Assembly: GCA_947629755.1 (NCBI GenBank)
Contig: CANREY010000005.1
Coordinates: 1 to 48,797 of the forward strand
Reading direction: 5' to 3'
DNA length: 48,797 nt
From: an uncultured Oscillospiraceae bacterium
GTDB lineage: Bacteria > Bacillota > Clostridia > Oscillospirales > Oscillospiraceae
Notes under the pieces: model-generated
The model's input: the letters and a program-made list of their open reading frames with translations, nothing else
What the model was told of the DNA's origin: nothing
Database searches by the model: none
Made by a program: the position numbers and the translations under genes
Part shown: piece after piece, positions 15,203 through 23,237 of the stretch
Layout of the letters: every line of letters starts with the position of its first letter
Position numbering within the stretch: position 1 is the first letter of the stretch

Positions 15203-15230
15203 TTGAATTTATTTCCCATTGTGGTATACT
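15203..15230 (+). promoter_or_regulatory. Promoter of the uracil-DNA glycosylase gene
   Basis: TTGAAT (15203-15208), 16-base spacer, TATACT (15225-15230), with an extended -10 TGG just before it. The downstream TTGTAAAAAA is shared with the promoter at 22466. Confidence 0.6.
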
Positions 15231-15258
15231 TGTAAAAAAACGAAAGAGGGATAGCTTT

Positions 15259-15831
15259 ATGACTTGGGAGGACCTTGAACGCGCGGCGCAAAACTGCACC
15301 CGTTGCGCCCTCTATGAGACCCGGACGAAGCTTGTGTTCGGCGTGGGCGTCCGCGACGCGGACGTTATGTTCGTGGGCGAGGGGCCGGGGGAGAACGAGG
15401 ACCTTCAGGGCGAGCCCTTCGTGGGCCGTGGCGGACAGCTTTTAGACACCATGCTGACACTCATCGACCTTGACCGCCGCCGGAACGTCTACATCGCCAA
15501 CATCGTCAAGTGCCGTCCCCCCAAGAACCGCGACCCACTGGGCACGGAGCAGGAGGCATGCATCGGCTGGCTCAGGGCCCAGATGGACCTAATAAAGCCG
15601 AAGATAGTTGTGTGTCTCGGACGCATCGCCGCCACGGTGCTCATAAAGCCGGACTTCAAAATAACCCGCGAGCACGGGCAGTTTTTCGATATAAACGGCG
15701 TGCAGTATATGGCCCTCTACCACCCGGCGGCCCTTCTCCGGGACCCCCGGAAAAAGCCGGAGACCTTCGACGACCTCAAGGCCCTTCAGGCTAAAATAAG
15801 GGAGCTGTGCCCCGGTACATACACAAGATAA
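15259..15831 (+). CDS. Family 4 uracil-DNA glycosylase (Fe-S type)
   Basis: Removes uracil from DNA as the first step of base excision repair. The 190-residue protein has the family 4 layout: an N-terminal CxxC (Cys13 and Cys16, NCTRC), VMFVGEGPGENEDLQGEPFV with the catalytic-site loop, IVKCRPPKNRDP and a further cysteine in EQEACIGW, giving four ligands for a [4Fe-4S] cluster, and HPAALLRDP near the C-terminus. Length is normal. The ATG at 15259 has GAGGGATAG upstream. The following DUF2156 gene starts about 20 bases downstream and probably shares its transcript. Confidence 0.93.
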   Translation: MTWEDLERAAQNCTRCALYETRTKLVFGVGVRDADVMFVGEGPGENEDLQGEPFVGRGGQLLDTMLTLIDLDRRRNVYIANIVKCRPPKNRDPLGTEQEACIGWLRAQMDLIKPKIVVCLGRIAATVLIKPDFKITREHGQFFDINGVQYMALYHPAALLRDPRKKPETFDDLKALQAKIRELCPGTYTR

Positions 15832-15852
15832 AAGGATGTGAACCCCTCCCGT

Positions 15853-16752
15853 ATGGAGCAATTTCGCAAGCCCACCCCGGCTGATTTCAAGTGGATACAT
15901 GAGCTCATTCTTGCCGCCGACGTCAAAAGCGCCGACTTCAGCTTCTGCAACATCTACTGCTGGGACCTCAACATAGATTCCTACGTCCGCCGTGTAAACG
16001 ACAGGCTCCTCGTCAAGATGTGCCTTCACGGGGAGATAATGTACCTCTACCCCGCCGGCGTCGGCGATCTGGCCCCCGCCGTGAGGGCCATAGCCGAGGA
16101 CGCCAGGATAAATGGCCACCGCCTCATAATCCGCGGCGTCACCGAGGACGCCCTTTCGTCCCTCACCGGCCTTTCCGACCGCGAGCCGAATATCACCTGC
16201 GATAAGGACTACTCCGACTACGTGTACCTGGCCTCCGACCTCGCGGAGCTCTCCGGCAAGCGCTACCACTCCAAGAAAAACCACGTGAACCGCTTCACCG
16301 CCGACCACGAGTGGCACTTTGAGCCCATAACCCGCGACAATCTGGGCCTCTGCCGTGACATGGCCGCCAGGTGGTTTGCGGACATGGAGGCCGAGCGCGA
16401 CTACGACTACGCCGGCGAGGCCGAGGCAATACACAACGCGCTGGCCATATACTTCGACGTGGGCTTTGACGGCGGCATAATAATCGCCGACGGTGAGCCC
16501 GCCGCCTTCACGATAGGCGAGATGATCTCCAAAAACACCCTCAACACGCATTTCGAGAAGGCCAGCCCCCATGTGAACGGCGCCTACACCGTCATAAATC
16601 AGGAGTTTGCCAGATACATGCTGAATAAATACCCCGGCCTTACCTATATTAACCGTGAGGAGGACATGGGCATAGAGAACCTGCGCCTTGCCAAGCAGTC
16701 CTATCACCCGGCATTCATGGTGGACAAATTCAACGTGGAGTGGACAATATGA
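15853..16752 (+). CDS. DUF2156 / phosphatidylglycerol lysyltransferase-like protein
   Basis: A 299-residue soluble protein of the DUF2156 family, which resembles the acyltransferase half of MprF-type aminoacyl-lipid synthases; the activity of stand-alone members is unknown. Landmarks are TPADFKWIHELI, FCNIYCWDL, DYVYLASDLAELSGKRYHSKKNHVNRF and YINREEDMGIENLRLAKQSY. There are no membrane segments. The ATG at 15853 is preferred to the GTG at 15838 because AGGATGTGA lies about eleven bases before the ATG and overlaps the GTG. The last bases overlap the next gene (GNAT) as ATGA, so the two proteins are likely co-produced. Confidence 0.85.
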   Translation: MEQFRKPTPADFKWIHELILAADVKSADFSFCNIYCWDLNIDSYVRRVNDRLLVKMCLHGEIMYLYPAGVGDLAPAVRAIAEDARINGHRLIIRGVTEDALSSLTGLSDREPNITCDKDYSDYVYLASDLAELSGKRYHSKKNHVNRFTADHEWHFEPITRDNLGLCRDMAARWFADMEAERDYDYAGEAEAIHNALAIYFDVGFDGGIIIADGEPAAFTIGEMISKNTLNTHFEKASPHVNGAYTVINQEFARYMLNKYPGLTYINREEDMGIENLRLAKQSYHPAFMVDKFNVEWTI

Positions 16753-17579
16753 GCAGTGAGGAAATACGCCCCTCCCGCGTGGGCGACGAGGCGGCGCTTA
16801 AATCTTTGTGGAAAACCGTCTTTTGCGACGAGGACGAATATATAGACAGCTTCTTTGAGCTTCTATACTCCCCCGGCATGGCCCGCGTCTGCGTTACTGA
16901 CGGCAAGATAGTCTCCGCGGCCTACATTCTCCGCCTTGGGGAGCTTGTGACCGGCGGGGACCTTCGCCCCTGCTCGGAAATCTACGCCCTCGGCACCCTG
17001 CCGGAGTGCCGCCGCCGCGGCATCGGCCGCCGGGTCCTCTCCGCCGCCATGCGCGACATACCCGGCCCCACCCTCGTGGTCCCGGCGGAAAAGGAGCTTT
17101 TCGACTACTACGCCCCCTCCGGCTTCGCCCCATATTTCAAGGTCTCGGAGCTCACCTCCGCCGACCGGGACGGAGACCTTGAGGGCTCGGTCACCTTCGC
17201 CACCGTCCGCGGCTACGCCGCCCTCCGGGAGGAGCTTTTGCACGATACCCCCCACATTGACCTTGGTATCCCCGTCCTCACCTTTCAGGAGCGCCTTTGC
17301 CAAATGTACGGCGGCGGCCTCTGCTACGTGGTCAGCGGCCGTGAGCGCTGCGCCGCCATCGTGGAAAAGCACGAGAATGTGGCCGTTATCCCTGAGCTCA
17401 TAGTCCCCTCCGGCAACAGGCGGGACGCCGCCGAGCTCATCTGCCGGGCCTTCGGCGTCCAAAGCTACTCCCTTCGCGCCCCCGCCCGCCCCGGAGAGGC
17501 CTCCCGCGACTTCGCCATGCTCTCCCCCGCCCCCCTTTCCGACGCCTCCCCCGCCTGGTTCGGCCCCGCCTTTGACTGA
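16749..17579 (+). CDS. GNAT-family N-acetyltransferase
   Basis: Transfers an acyl group from acyl-CoA to an unknown amine. The 276-residue protein has the acetyl-CoA loop CRRRGIGRRVLSAAM around residues 80-95, preceded by the beta-strand EIYALGTLPE. The rest, with a C-terminal half of about 120 residues, resembles the longer Eis-like two-part acetyltransferases, though this is uncertain. The ATG at 16749 overlaps the DUF2156 stop and has GGAG eight bases before it; the GTG at 16740 is less likely. The gene ends before a strong terminator at 17752. Confidence 0.85.
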   Translation: MSSEEIRPSRVGDEAALKSLWKTVFCDEDEYIDSFFELLYSPGMARVCVTDGKIVSAAYILRLGELVTGGDLRPCSEIYALGTLPECRRRGIGRRVLSAAMRDIPGPTLVVPAEKELFDYYAPSGFAPYFKVSELTSADRDGDLEGSVTFATVRGYAALREELLHDTPHIDLGIPVLTFQERLCQMYGGGLCYVVSGRERCAAIVEKHENVAVIPELIVPSGNRRDAAELICRAFGVQSYSLRAPARPGEASRDFAMLSPAPLSDASPAWFGPAFD

Positions 17580-17751
17580 TTTTTCACGCCTTTTCCCTGT
17601 TTTGGGACAGGTTAACATAATTGTAAATCAAATATAAATTCAAATTTAATACTTTTGAAATATTTTTATGTTTATCTTTTAAAATTTACCGATTAGAATA
17701 GGTATCGTAAACAAGATCGATTCACCTTTTTCATTTTATCCTCTTTTTCAA

Positions 17752-17785
17752 GGTGGGAGCCTCCCGGCTCCCACCGATTTTTTAT
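17752..17785 (+). terminator. Terminator after the GNAT gene
   Basis: Stem GGTGGGAGC / GCTCCCACC (17752-17760 and 17767-17775), loop CTCCCG, then GATTTTTTATC. The preceding 130 bases (17620-17750) are unusually AT-rich and hold no gene that I can see. Confidence 0.82.
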
Positions 17786-17788
17786 CTT

Positions 17789-17819
17789 ATTTTCAAAGGC
17801 CCGCAGGGCCTTTGAAAAT
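17789..17819. terminator. Second hairpin between convergent genes
   Basis: A perfect 14-bp inverted repeat, ATTTTCAAAGGCCC (17789-17802) against 17806-17819, loop GCA, with A/T ends on both sides. It likely terminates the minus-strand sigma/anti-sigma operon, whose last stop codon is at 17871. Confidence 0.6.
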
Positions 17820-17870
17820 AGTGGGGGACGTGCGAAAATTATTTAATTTGGTTGGGTGAGGAAACACAGA

Positions 17871-18482
17871 TCATTGAGCCAACGAAAAATCCTTGGCATA
17901 TGTTCTCTCGCTTGTGTCGATCTCTACATTGAGCGAATAAGAACTTTGCGAAAAAGTATCCGCGTCTGATTCTGATAACGGGATCGGGAATAGGAGTATA
18001 TAGTCGTTGCCAACCTCCGCGGTATTGCCTGTTAATTGGATCGGTTCCATATAAGCGGTATGAGACTCAGAATATATGTCGCCTTTTTTCAGCACGTATT
18101 TTGAAAGCGTTACATTTCGCGCGTACGCGGCGCTGTACTCAACAGCAATAAATCCGCAGCCATCGTCCGGGGTAATAATATCTCCGTTTTCGGTCTGATA
18201 CTCATAACAAAATGCTGCGTTCACAACGCAAAAAGTAAATTGGTCTGTCTCCCATACTGTTCCAATCTTATACATTCCTTTAGGAGCGGAAAAAGTAATT
18301 GGGAGTAACTTTATCAAACGCGGAATTACCAATGCCAAAACAATCGCAATGCAAGCCGCGACGGCTCCCCACTTGGCCCATGCGGACTTTTTGTTTGTAT
18401 TTTCTTTCACAGCTGATTTTGCGTCTTTTACAATATCGTCGTCCATCTCGCCCAAGACCTCAAAGAAGTCCTCCTTTTTCAT
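17871..18482 (-). CDS. Putative membrane-bound anti-sigma factor
   Basis: Probably holds the sigma factor encoded just upstream inactive at the membrane. The 203 residues comprise a cytoplasmic N-terminus (MKKEDFFEVLGEMDDDIVKD, about residues 1-35), one membrane segment (GAVAACIAIVLALVIPRLI, about 38-56) and an extracytoplasmic domain of about 145 residues without a recognised motif. The ATG overlaps the sigma-factor stop by ATGA, the usual coupling for such pairs. Codon use and base composition are visibly more AT-rich than in neighbouring genes, which suggests recent transfer or relaxed selection. No cysteine/histidine zinc motif of the ZAS type was seen. The function is inferred from position and topology. 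Confidence 0.75.
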   Translation of the reverse strand: MKKEDFFEVLGEMDDDIVKDAKSAVKENTNKKSAWAKWGAVAACIAIVLALVIPRLIKLLPITFSAPKGMYKIGTVWETDQFTFCVVNAAFCYEYQTENGDIITPDDGCGFIAVEYSAAYARNVTLSKYVLKKGDIYSESHTAYMEPIQLTGNTAEVGNDYILLFPIPLSESDADTFSQSSYSLNVEIDTSERTYAKDFSLAQ

Positions 18483-19039
18483 ATCTCAAAGCCCCTTTCT
18501 GTCAGATATACCTTCAGCCGTTTTCTTGTTCGCTCCAGCGCCTTTGATACTGTTCCCTCCGGCATACCGCTGTCCTTTGCGATTTCCGCGACTGAGTCCG
18601 CGTACCAATAGCGGCGTACAAATATACGTCTCCTGCTTTCCGAAAGATTTCCGACAAATGAATCAATAGCCTTTATCAGTTCCTGCCTGTCGATCGCTCC
18701 TTCCACATCTTCAACGTCTGAAACGCAGTCGGTCAATTCGTCCAAAACAAGCGCTATTTCCCCGCCGCCACGTTTCCCGGCGCGCTGATACTTATACCTG
18801 TTAAAGGACAGGTTCCGCGTGATCTTACCAAGGAATGTCGCCAGCCGCGCGGGCCATTGCGTTGGCATGGAGCCCCACGCCCTCAGGTATGTATCGTTTA
18901 CACATTCCTCCGCGTCTTCCTCACAATTTAATATGTTCCTTGCTATGGCCTTGCAGTAACGGCCGTATTTATCAGATGTCGCTTTTATAGCTTGCTCATT
19001 CCTGTCCCAGTAGAGCCGGATAATTTCATTATCCTCCAT
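18479..19039 (-). CDS. Sigma-70 family (ECF-type) RNA polymerase sigma factor
   Basis: Directs RNA polymerase to an unknown regulon. The 186-residue protein has sigma region 2 (about 10-80, including ILNCEEDAEECVNDTYLRAW) and sigma region 4 (about 125-180, RRIFVRRYWYADSVAEIAKD then MPEGTVSKALERTRKRLKVY). The middle is acidic. The start at 19039 (MEDNEII) has AGGAGGATCT upstream; the longer frame to 19066 is not needed. It forms a two-gene operon with the putative anti-sigma factor and shares that gene's AT-rich composition. Confidence 0.9.
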   Translation of the reverse strand: MEDNEIIRLYWDRNEQAIKATSDKYGRYCKAIARNILNCEEDAEECVNDTYLRAWGSMPTQWPARLATFLGKITRNLSFNRYKYQRAGKRGGGEIALVLDELTDCVSDVEDVEGAIDRQELIKAIDSFVGNLSESRRRIFVRRYWYADSVAEIAKDSGMPEGTVSKALERTRKRLKVYLTERGFEI

Positions 19040-19102
19040 ACAGATCCTCCTCTCACCTATATACACAACTTTTTCAGATAAATCTGACGCTCATTTACAA
19101 AA

Positions 19103-19131
19103 ATTATATATCTAAAATATTTTTCTGTCTA
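19103..19131 (-). promoter_or_regulatory. Promoter of the sigma/anti-sigma operon
   Basis: Minus strand: TAGACA (19126-19131), 17-base spacer, TATAAT (19103-19108), leaving a leader of about 55 bases. This is sigma-A-like; a separate auto-regulated ECF promoter was not identified. Confidence 0.5.
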
Positions 19132-19172
19132 TCATAAAGCATAATGCCGCCACCTCTTTTCACATTTTTATC

Positions 19173-19201
19173 TTTAAAAATCCTCTCCCATGGTGTATAA
19201 T
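19173..19201 (+). promoter_or_regulatory. Promoter of pcrA
   Basis: TTTAAA (19173-19178), 17-base spacer, TATAAT (19196-19201), 31 bases before the pcrA ATG. The -35 is weak but the -10 is consensus. Confidence 0.5.
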
Positions 19202-19232
19202 AAACTGAAACCTTTTAACAGCAGGTACATAT

Positions 19233-21683
19233 ATGGACAGAAAAGAATTTGAAAAACGCTTCGCCGCCGCGCGGCGGAAAATCATCGCGCGGGACTTCGC
19301 CTCCCTCAACGACATGCAGCAAAAGGCCGTCATGGCCACCGAGGGGCCGCTTTTACTGCTGGCCGGGGCCGGGAGCGGCAAGACCACGGTACTCATAAAC
19401 CGCGTGGCCAACCTCATTCGCTACGGCCGGGCCTCGGACTGCGACGAGGTGCCGGATAGCGCCACCGAGAGCGACCTTGCCCTTTTGGAGAGTGCCTCCG
19501 CCGGGAACGTCAGCGAGGCCGTCCGGGACCTCTGCGCCTTAGACCCCGTGGAGCCTTGGCGTATAATCGCCATAACCTTCACCAACAAGGCCGCCGACGA
19601 ACTCAAAAGCCGCCTTCAGGCAAAGCTTGGCCCCGGCGCTCTTGACGTGTGGGCCATGACCTTCCACTCCGCCTGCGTGCGTATACTCCGGCGCAGTATA
19701 GACGTTCTGGGCATCTCCTCGGACTTCACCATCTACGACTCCGCCGACAGTCAGGCCGTCATGAAGCGCGTTCTCCGGGAGCTCAACATGGACGAGAAGG
19801 TCTTCCCTCCCCGGCAGGTCCTCGCCGAGATAAGCCGCGCCAAGGACGCCATGCTCTCCGCCTCCGACTACGCCGCCAGCGCCGAAAAGGGCTACGACCC
19901 AAGAAAAAAGCTCATAGCCCAAGCTTACAGCGAATACTCAAAGCGCCTTCTTTCCGCCGACGCCTTAGATTTTGACGACCTCATACTTTACACCGTGAAG
20001 CTCCTTCGTGAGTACCCTGAGGTCCGGGAGCGCTGGCAGAGACAGTTTAAATACGTGCTGGTGGACGAGTATCAGGACACCAGCGTCCTCCAGTACATGC
20101 TGGCGAGCCTCTTGGCCGGCGGCACCGAGAACATATGCGTGGTGGGCGACGACGACCAGTCCATCTACCGCTTCCGGGGAGCGACCATAGAGAATATCCT
20201 CTCCTTTGAAAAGCGCTACAAAAGCGCCCGCGTCATAAAGCTTGAGCAAAATTACCGCTCCACCGGCCACATACTCGGCGCGGCCAACAGCGTCATAAAA
20301 AACAACACCGAGCGCAAGGGCAAGAACCTGTGGACAAACGCCGGGGACGGCGAGAAGCTCACCCTCCATATGGCGGACAATGACGATGCCGAGGCCGCCT
20401 ACATAGCCGAGAGCATCGTGGACGGCGTGGCCGCCGGTATGCGCTGGTCTGACTTCGCCGTCCTCTACCGCATGAACGCCCAGTCAAACCGCCTTGAGTA
20501 CGCCTTCAAGCGCATGAGCATACCCTACCGCGTTGTGGGCGGCACCAGATTCTTCGACCGGGCGGAGATAAAGGACATGACCAGCTACTTATCCGTGGTC
20601 CACAACCCCGCCGACGACCTTCGGGTGCTCCGTATAATCAACACCCCGCCCCGTGGCATCGGCCCCACCACCGTTGAGCGCCTGCGCTCCATAGCATCGT
20701 CGGAGGGCCGCCCCATACTCGACGTGGCCGCCGACGCGGGTAGCTTCCCGGAGCTCAAGTCAGCCGCTGCGAAGCTCATGGCCTTTTTAGAGCTCATAAT
20801 GTCCCTCCGCTCCTTGGCCGATACGGTCCCTCTCGACCAGTTTTACGACACCCTCCTTGAAAAAACGGGCTACGAGGCCTCCCTCGGCGACTCTGACGAG
20901 GCCCTGGCCCGGATAGACAACATAAAGGAGCTCAAAAGCAACATCGTAAGCTACGCCTCACGGGCGGAAAACCCCACTCTGGCGGGCTTTCTTGACGAGA
21001 TAGCCCTCTACACCGACCTCGACTCCTTAGACGCCGGGGCCGACAGCGTTGTGATGATGACCATGCACTCTGCCAAGGGCCTTGAGTTTCCTTGGGTGTT
21101 CGTGGCCGGTATGGAGGACGGCATCTTCCCCTCCAGCCGCTCCATCGGGGACAACGCGGAGATGGAGGAGGAGCGGCGGCTCTGTTACGTGGCACTGACG
21201 AGGGCCAAGACGCGGCTCATACTCACCGCCGCCCGCCGGAGAATGCTCTTTGGACGCACCACCTCAAATCTCGTCTCCCGCTTCGTGGAGGAGATACCCG
21301 ACGAGCACATCGACAAGCCCATTATCTCCCTCACCCGTGAGCCGGACCCGGACTTTATGGACTACGCAAGGCGTGAGACCTTCTTCGACGACGGGCCCCG
21401 CTTCACAAGCCCCCGGAGGGCCTACATGGAGAGAGGCTCCGAGCCCACCGTCCGCCGCGCCCCGGCGGTCTCCGCCGCTCCGAAAAAGACCGTTTCCGCA
21501 CCCCAAAGCGCCTCCCTCCCCTCTCTTCGCCCCGGCGACAAAATTCGCCACAAGGCCTTCGGCGAGGGCACCGTCACCGCCGTCACAAGTATGCCCGGCG
21601 ACGCCCTTCTCACCGTCAACTTCTCCGGCACCGAGAAGCGCCTTATGCTCAAGGCCGCCGGAGCCTTCATAACAAAGCTGTGA
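19233..21683 (+). CDS. pcrA: ATP-dependent DNA helicase PcrA/UvrD
   Basis: Superfamily 1A 3'-to-5' helicase acting in nucleotide excision repair and replication-fork maintenance. The 816-residue protein shows Q-motif SLNDMQQKAV, Walker A LLAGAGSGKTTVLINR (about residue 44), motif Ia ITFTNKAADEL, Walker B VLVDEYQDTS, motif III VVGDDDQSIYRFRGA, motif IV LEQNYRST, motif V MTMHSAKGLEFPWVFV and motif VI CYVALTRAKTRL. The C-terminal tail ends in a Tudor-like module (LRPGDKIRHKAFGEGTVTAV) typical of PcrA, which binds RNA polymerase. An insert of about 35 residues after motif Ia is rich in Ala, Glu and Asp. A HAD phosphatase gene follows ten bases later. Confidence 0.95.
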   Translation: MDRKEFEKRFAAARRKIIARDFASLNDMQQKAVMATEGPLLLLAGAGSGKTTVLINRVANLIRYGRASDCDEVPDSATESDLALLESASAGNVSEAVRDLCALDPVEPWRIIAITFTNKAADELKSRLQAKLGPGALDVWAMTFHSACVRILRRSIDVLGISSDFTIYDSADSQAVMKRVLRELNMDEKVFPPRQVLAEISRAKDAMLSASDYAASAEKGYDPRKKLIAQAYSEYSKRLLSADALDFDDLILYTVKLLREYPEVRERWQRQFKYVLVDEYQDTSVLQYMLASLLAGGTENICVVGDDDQSIYRFRGATIENILSFEKRYKSARVIKLEQNYRSTGHILGAANSVIKNNTERKGKNLWTNAGDGEKLTLHMADNDDAEAAYIAESIVDGVAAGMRWSDFAVLYRMNAQSNRLEYAFKRMSIPYRVVGGTRFFDRAEIKDMTSYLSVVHNPADDLRVLRIINTPPRGIGPTTVERLRSIASSEGRPILDVAADAGSFPELKSAAAKLMAFLELIMSLRSLADTVPLDQFYDTLLEKTGYEASLGDSDEALARIDNIKELKSNIVSYASRAENPTLAGFLDEIALYTDLDSLDAGADSVVMMTMHSAKGLEFPWVFVAGMEDGIFPSSRSIGDNAEMEEERRLCYVALTRAKTRLILTAARRRMLFGRTTSNLVSRFVEEIPDEHIDKPIISLTREPDPDFMDYARRETFFDDGPRFTSPRRAYMERGSEPTVRRAPAVSAAPKKTVSAPQSASLPSLRPGDKIRHKAFGEGTVTAVTSMPGDALLTVNFSGTEKRLMLKAAGAFITKL

Positions 21684-21692
21684 GGTAGACAC

Positions 21693-22346
21693 ATGCGTAA
21701 ATTTGACACCCTACTTTTTGACCTTGACGGGACGCTGACCGACTCCGCCCCCGGCGTCATGAACTCCTTCCACCACGCCCTGAGCTCCATCGGCATGGAG
21801 CCTGAGAGCCACAGTGAGCTCAGACGCGTGGTGGGCCCACCCCTCAAATACTCCTTCACCGTCACCTACGGCGTGCCCTTGGAGCGCTTTCAGGAGGTCA
21901 TGGGCCACTACCTCGACTACTACCTGCCGAAGGGTATGTTTGAAAACAGCGTCTACCCCGGCGTGGAGGACATGCTGTCCTCCCTCAAAAAATCCGGCTT
22001 TCGCCTCGTTGTGGCCTCCTCCAAGTGGCAGTACGGCGTGGATCAGGTCATGGGCCACTTCGGGCTCAGCAAATATTTCGACTTCATGGGCGGCTCCGAG
22101 GAGAAGATCGGCCGTATCGAGAAGTCCGACGTCATACGGTACATATTGGAAACTCTCAACATCACCGACTTATCCCGCGTCCTCATGGTGGGCGACAGGA
22201 AGTACGACGTGGAGGGCGCGCGGGAGTGCGGCATCGCTACCGCCGGCGTCCTCTGGGGCTACGGCACACGGGAGGAGCTTGAGAAAGCCGGGGCCGTCGC
22301 CACCCTCGACACCCCCGCCGAGCTCACAAAATACCTCGCCGATTGA
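21693..22346 (+). CDS. HAD-family phosphatase (phosphoglycolate phosphatase-like)
   Basis: Hydrolyses a small phosphate ester, perhaps phosphoglycolate from DNA repair or a nucleotide. The 217 residues have the HAD motifs in order: DLDGTLTDS (residues 9-17), the four-helix cap, VVASSK around 110, the catalytic lysine in the EEKIGRIEKSDVI region, and MVGDRKYDVEGA with the metal-binding aspartates. It resembles the Gph/YsaA group, with SAPGVMNSFHHAL following motif I. GAGGTAG precedes the ATG and the pcrA stop is ten bases away, so the two are probably co-transcribed. A terminator follows at 22372. Confidence 0.88.
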   Translation: MRKFDTLLFDLDGTLTDSAPGVMNSFHHALSSIGMEPESHSELRRVVGPPLKYSFTVTYGVPLERFQEVMGHYLDYYLPKGMFENSVYPGVEDMLSSLKKSGFRLVVASSKWQYGVDQVMGHFGLSKYFDFMGGSEEKIGRIEKSDVIRYILETLNITDLSRVLMVGDRKYDVEGARECGIATAGVLWGYGTREELEKAGAVATLDTPAELTKYLAD

Positions 22347-22371
22347 TGCAAGCTTTAAATATATCTTCCCC

Positions 22372-22397
22372 CGCCCGGTTCATACCGGGCGTTTTTT
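22372..22397 (+). terminator. Terminator of pcrA-HAD transcript
   Basis: Stem CGCCCGGT / ACCGGGCG (22372-22379, 22384-22391), loop TCAT, followed by six T. Confidence 0.88.
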
Positions 22398-22442
22398 CAT
22401 GAGATATTTACTTTAAATCGCCACCAAATTTCCTCTTTGGGG

Positions 22443-22471
22443 TTTACGAGCGGTCAAAAATATGATATACT
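22443..22471 (+). promoter_or_regulatory. Promoter of the membrane-lipid operon
   Basis: TTTACG (22443-22448), 17-base spacer, TATACT (22466-22471), followed by the same TTGTAAAAAA as at the udg promoter. The leader before the ATG at 22581 is about 100 bases and holds no clear structure. Confidence 0.5.
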
Positions 22472-22580
22472 TGTAAAAAAATAACGCAATTTTGCAGGAT
22501 TTTATGAATTTACTGTATTTACGCGGCCAATTATCTGAAGCTTTTCCTTCAAATCTCGGCATCAATTGAGGTTTTCCCAC

Positions 22581-23237
22581 ATGAAAAAGCTCATTCCGAA
22601 ATACGCCCGGATACCGCTCCTGACGGCGCTCACGATAAACTGCTTTGTGTATTTCGTCCTGCGCCTCTTTCTCCGGGACGCCGTGCATTACGACCTGTCC
22701 CTCCCCCTCGACAGCGCCATTCCCTTCGTTCCGTCTTTCATACTCATATATATACTTGCCTACCCCCAGTGGGTCTTAGGCTATATCCTCATCTGCCGTG
22801 ACTCTGAGGAGCTCTGTTACCGCGTCATGGCCGGGGAGATAATATCCAAGCTCATATGCGGCCTCTTCTTTATTTTCCTCCCCACCACCATGTCACAGCC
22901 GGAGGTAGTGGGCGACGGCATATTTGAAAAGCTCACCCGCCTCATCTACTCCCTTGACGCGCCGGACAACCTTTTCCCCTCCGTCCACTGCGCGGAGTCT
23001 TGGCTGTGCTTCCGTTGCGCCCTTGAGGCGAAAAGCCTCCCCCGCGCCTACAAATGGGGGAGCCTCGTCTTCACCCTTCTCGTTTTCGCCTCCACCGTAC
23101 TTGTCAAACAGCACGTCTTGGTGGACATACCCGCCGCCCTTATCGTGGCGGAGCTGGGCCAGCTCCTCTCCCGCAGGACAAGGGCCGGCAGGTGCTTTGA
23201 GAAACTCAACAACGGCATTTTCGGAGAAACCCTATGA
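22581..23237 (+). CDS. PAP2-superfamily membrane phosphatase/phosphotransferase
   Basis: Acts on lipid phosphates in the membrane. The 218-residue protein has about six hydrophobic segments and two PAP2 signatures: NLFPSVHCAESW around residue 133 (PSxH motif) and KQHVLVDIPAAL around 181 (H-x3-D motif). The first PAP2 motif (KxxxxxxRP) is not clear, a pattern shared with the inositol phosphorylceramide synthase-like branch. The ATG at 22581 has GAGG upstream. It is first in an operon with a flippase-like protein, pssA and psd, each overlapping the next, which points to a job in phospholipid synthesis or recycling. The exact substrate is unknown. Confidence 0.82.
   Translation: MKKLIPKYARIPLLTALTINCFVYFVLRLFLRDAVHYDLSLPLDSAIPFVPSFILIYILAYPQWVLGYILICRDSEELCYRVMAGEIISKLICGLFFIFLPTTMSQPEVVGDGIFEKLTRLIYSLDAPDNLFPSVHCAESWLCFRCALEAKSLPRAYKWGSLVFTLLVFASTVLVKQHVLVDIPAALIVAELGQLLSRRTRAGRCFEKLNNGIFGETL

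Noticed and set aside
14851-15299. Minus-strand frames over the rhaD-udg spacer
   Set aside because: They run through terminator and palindromic repeats and across neighbouring genes; proline/glycine-rich translation from repeats.
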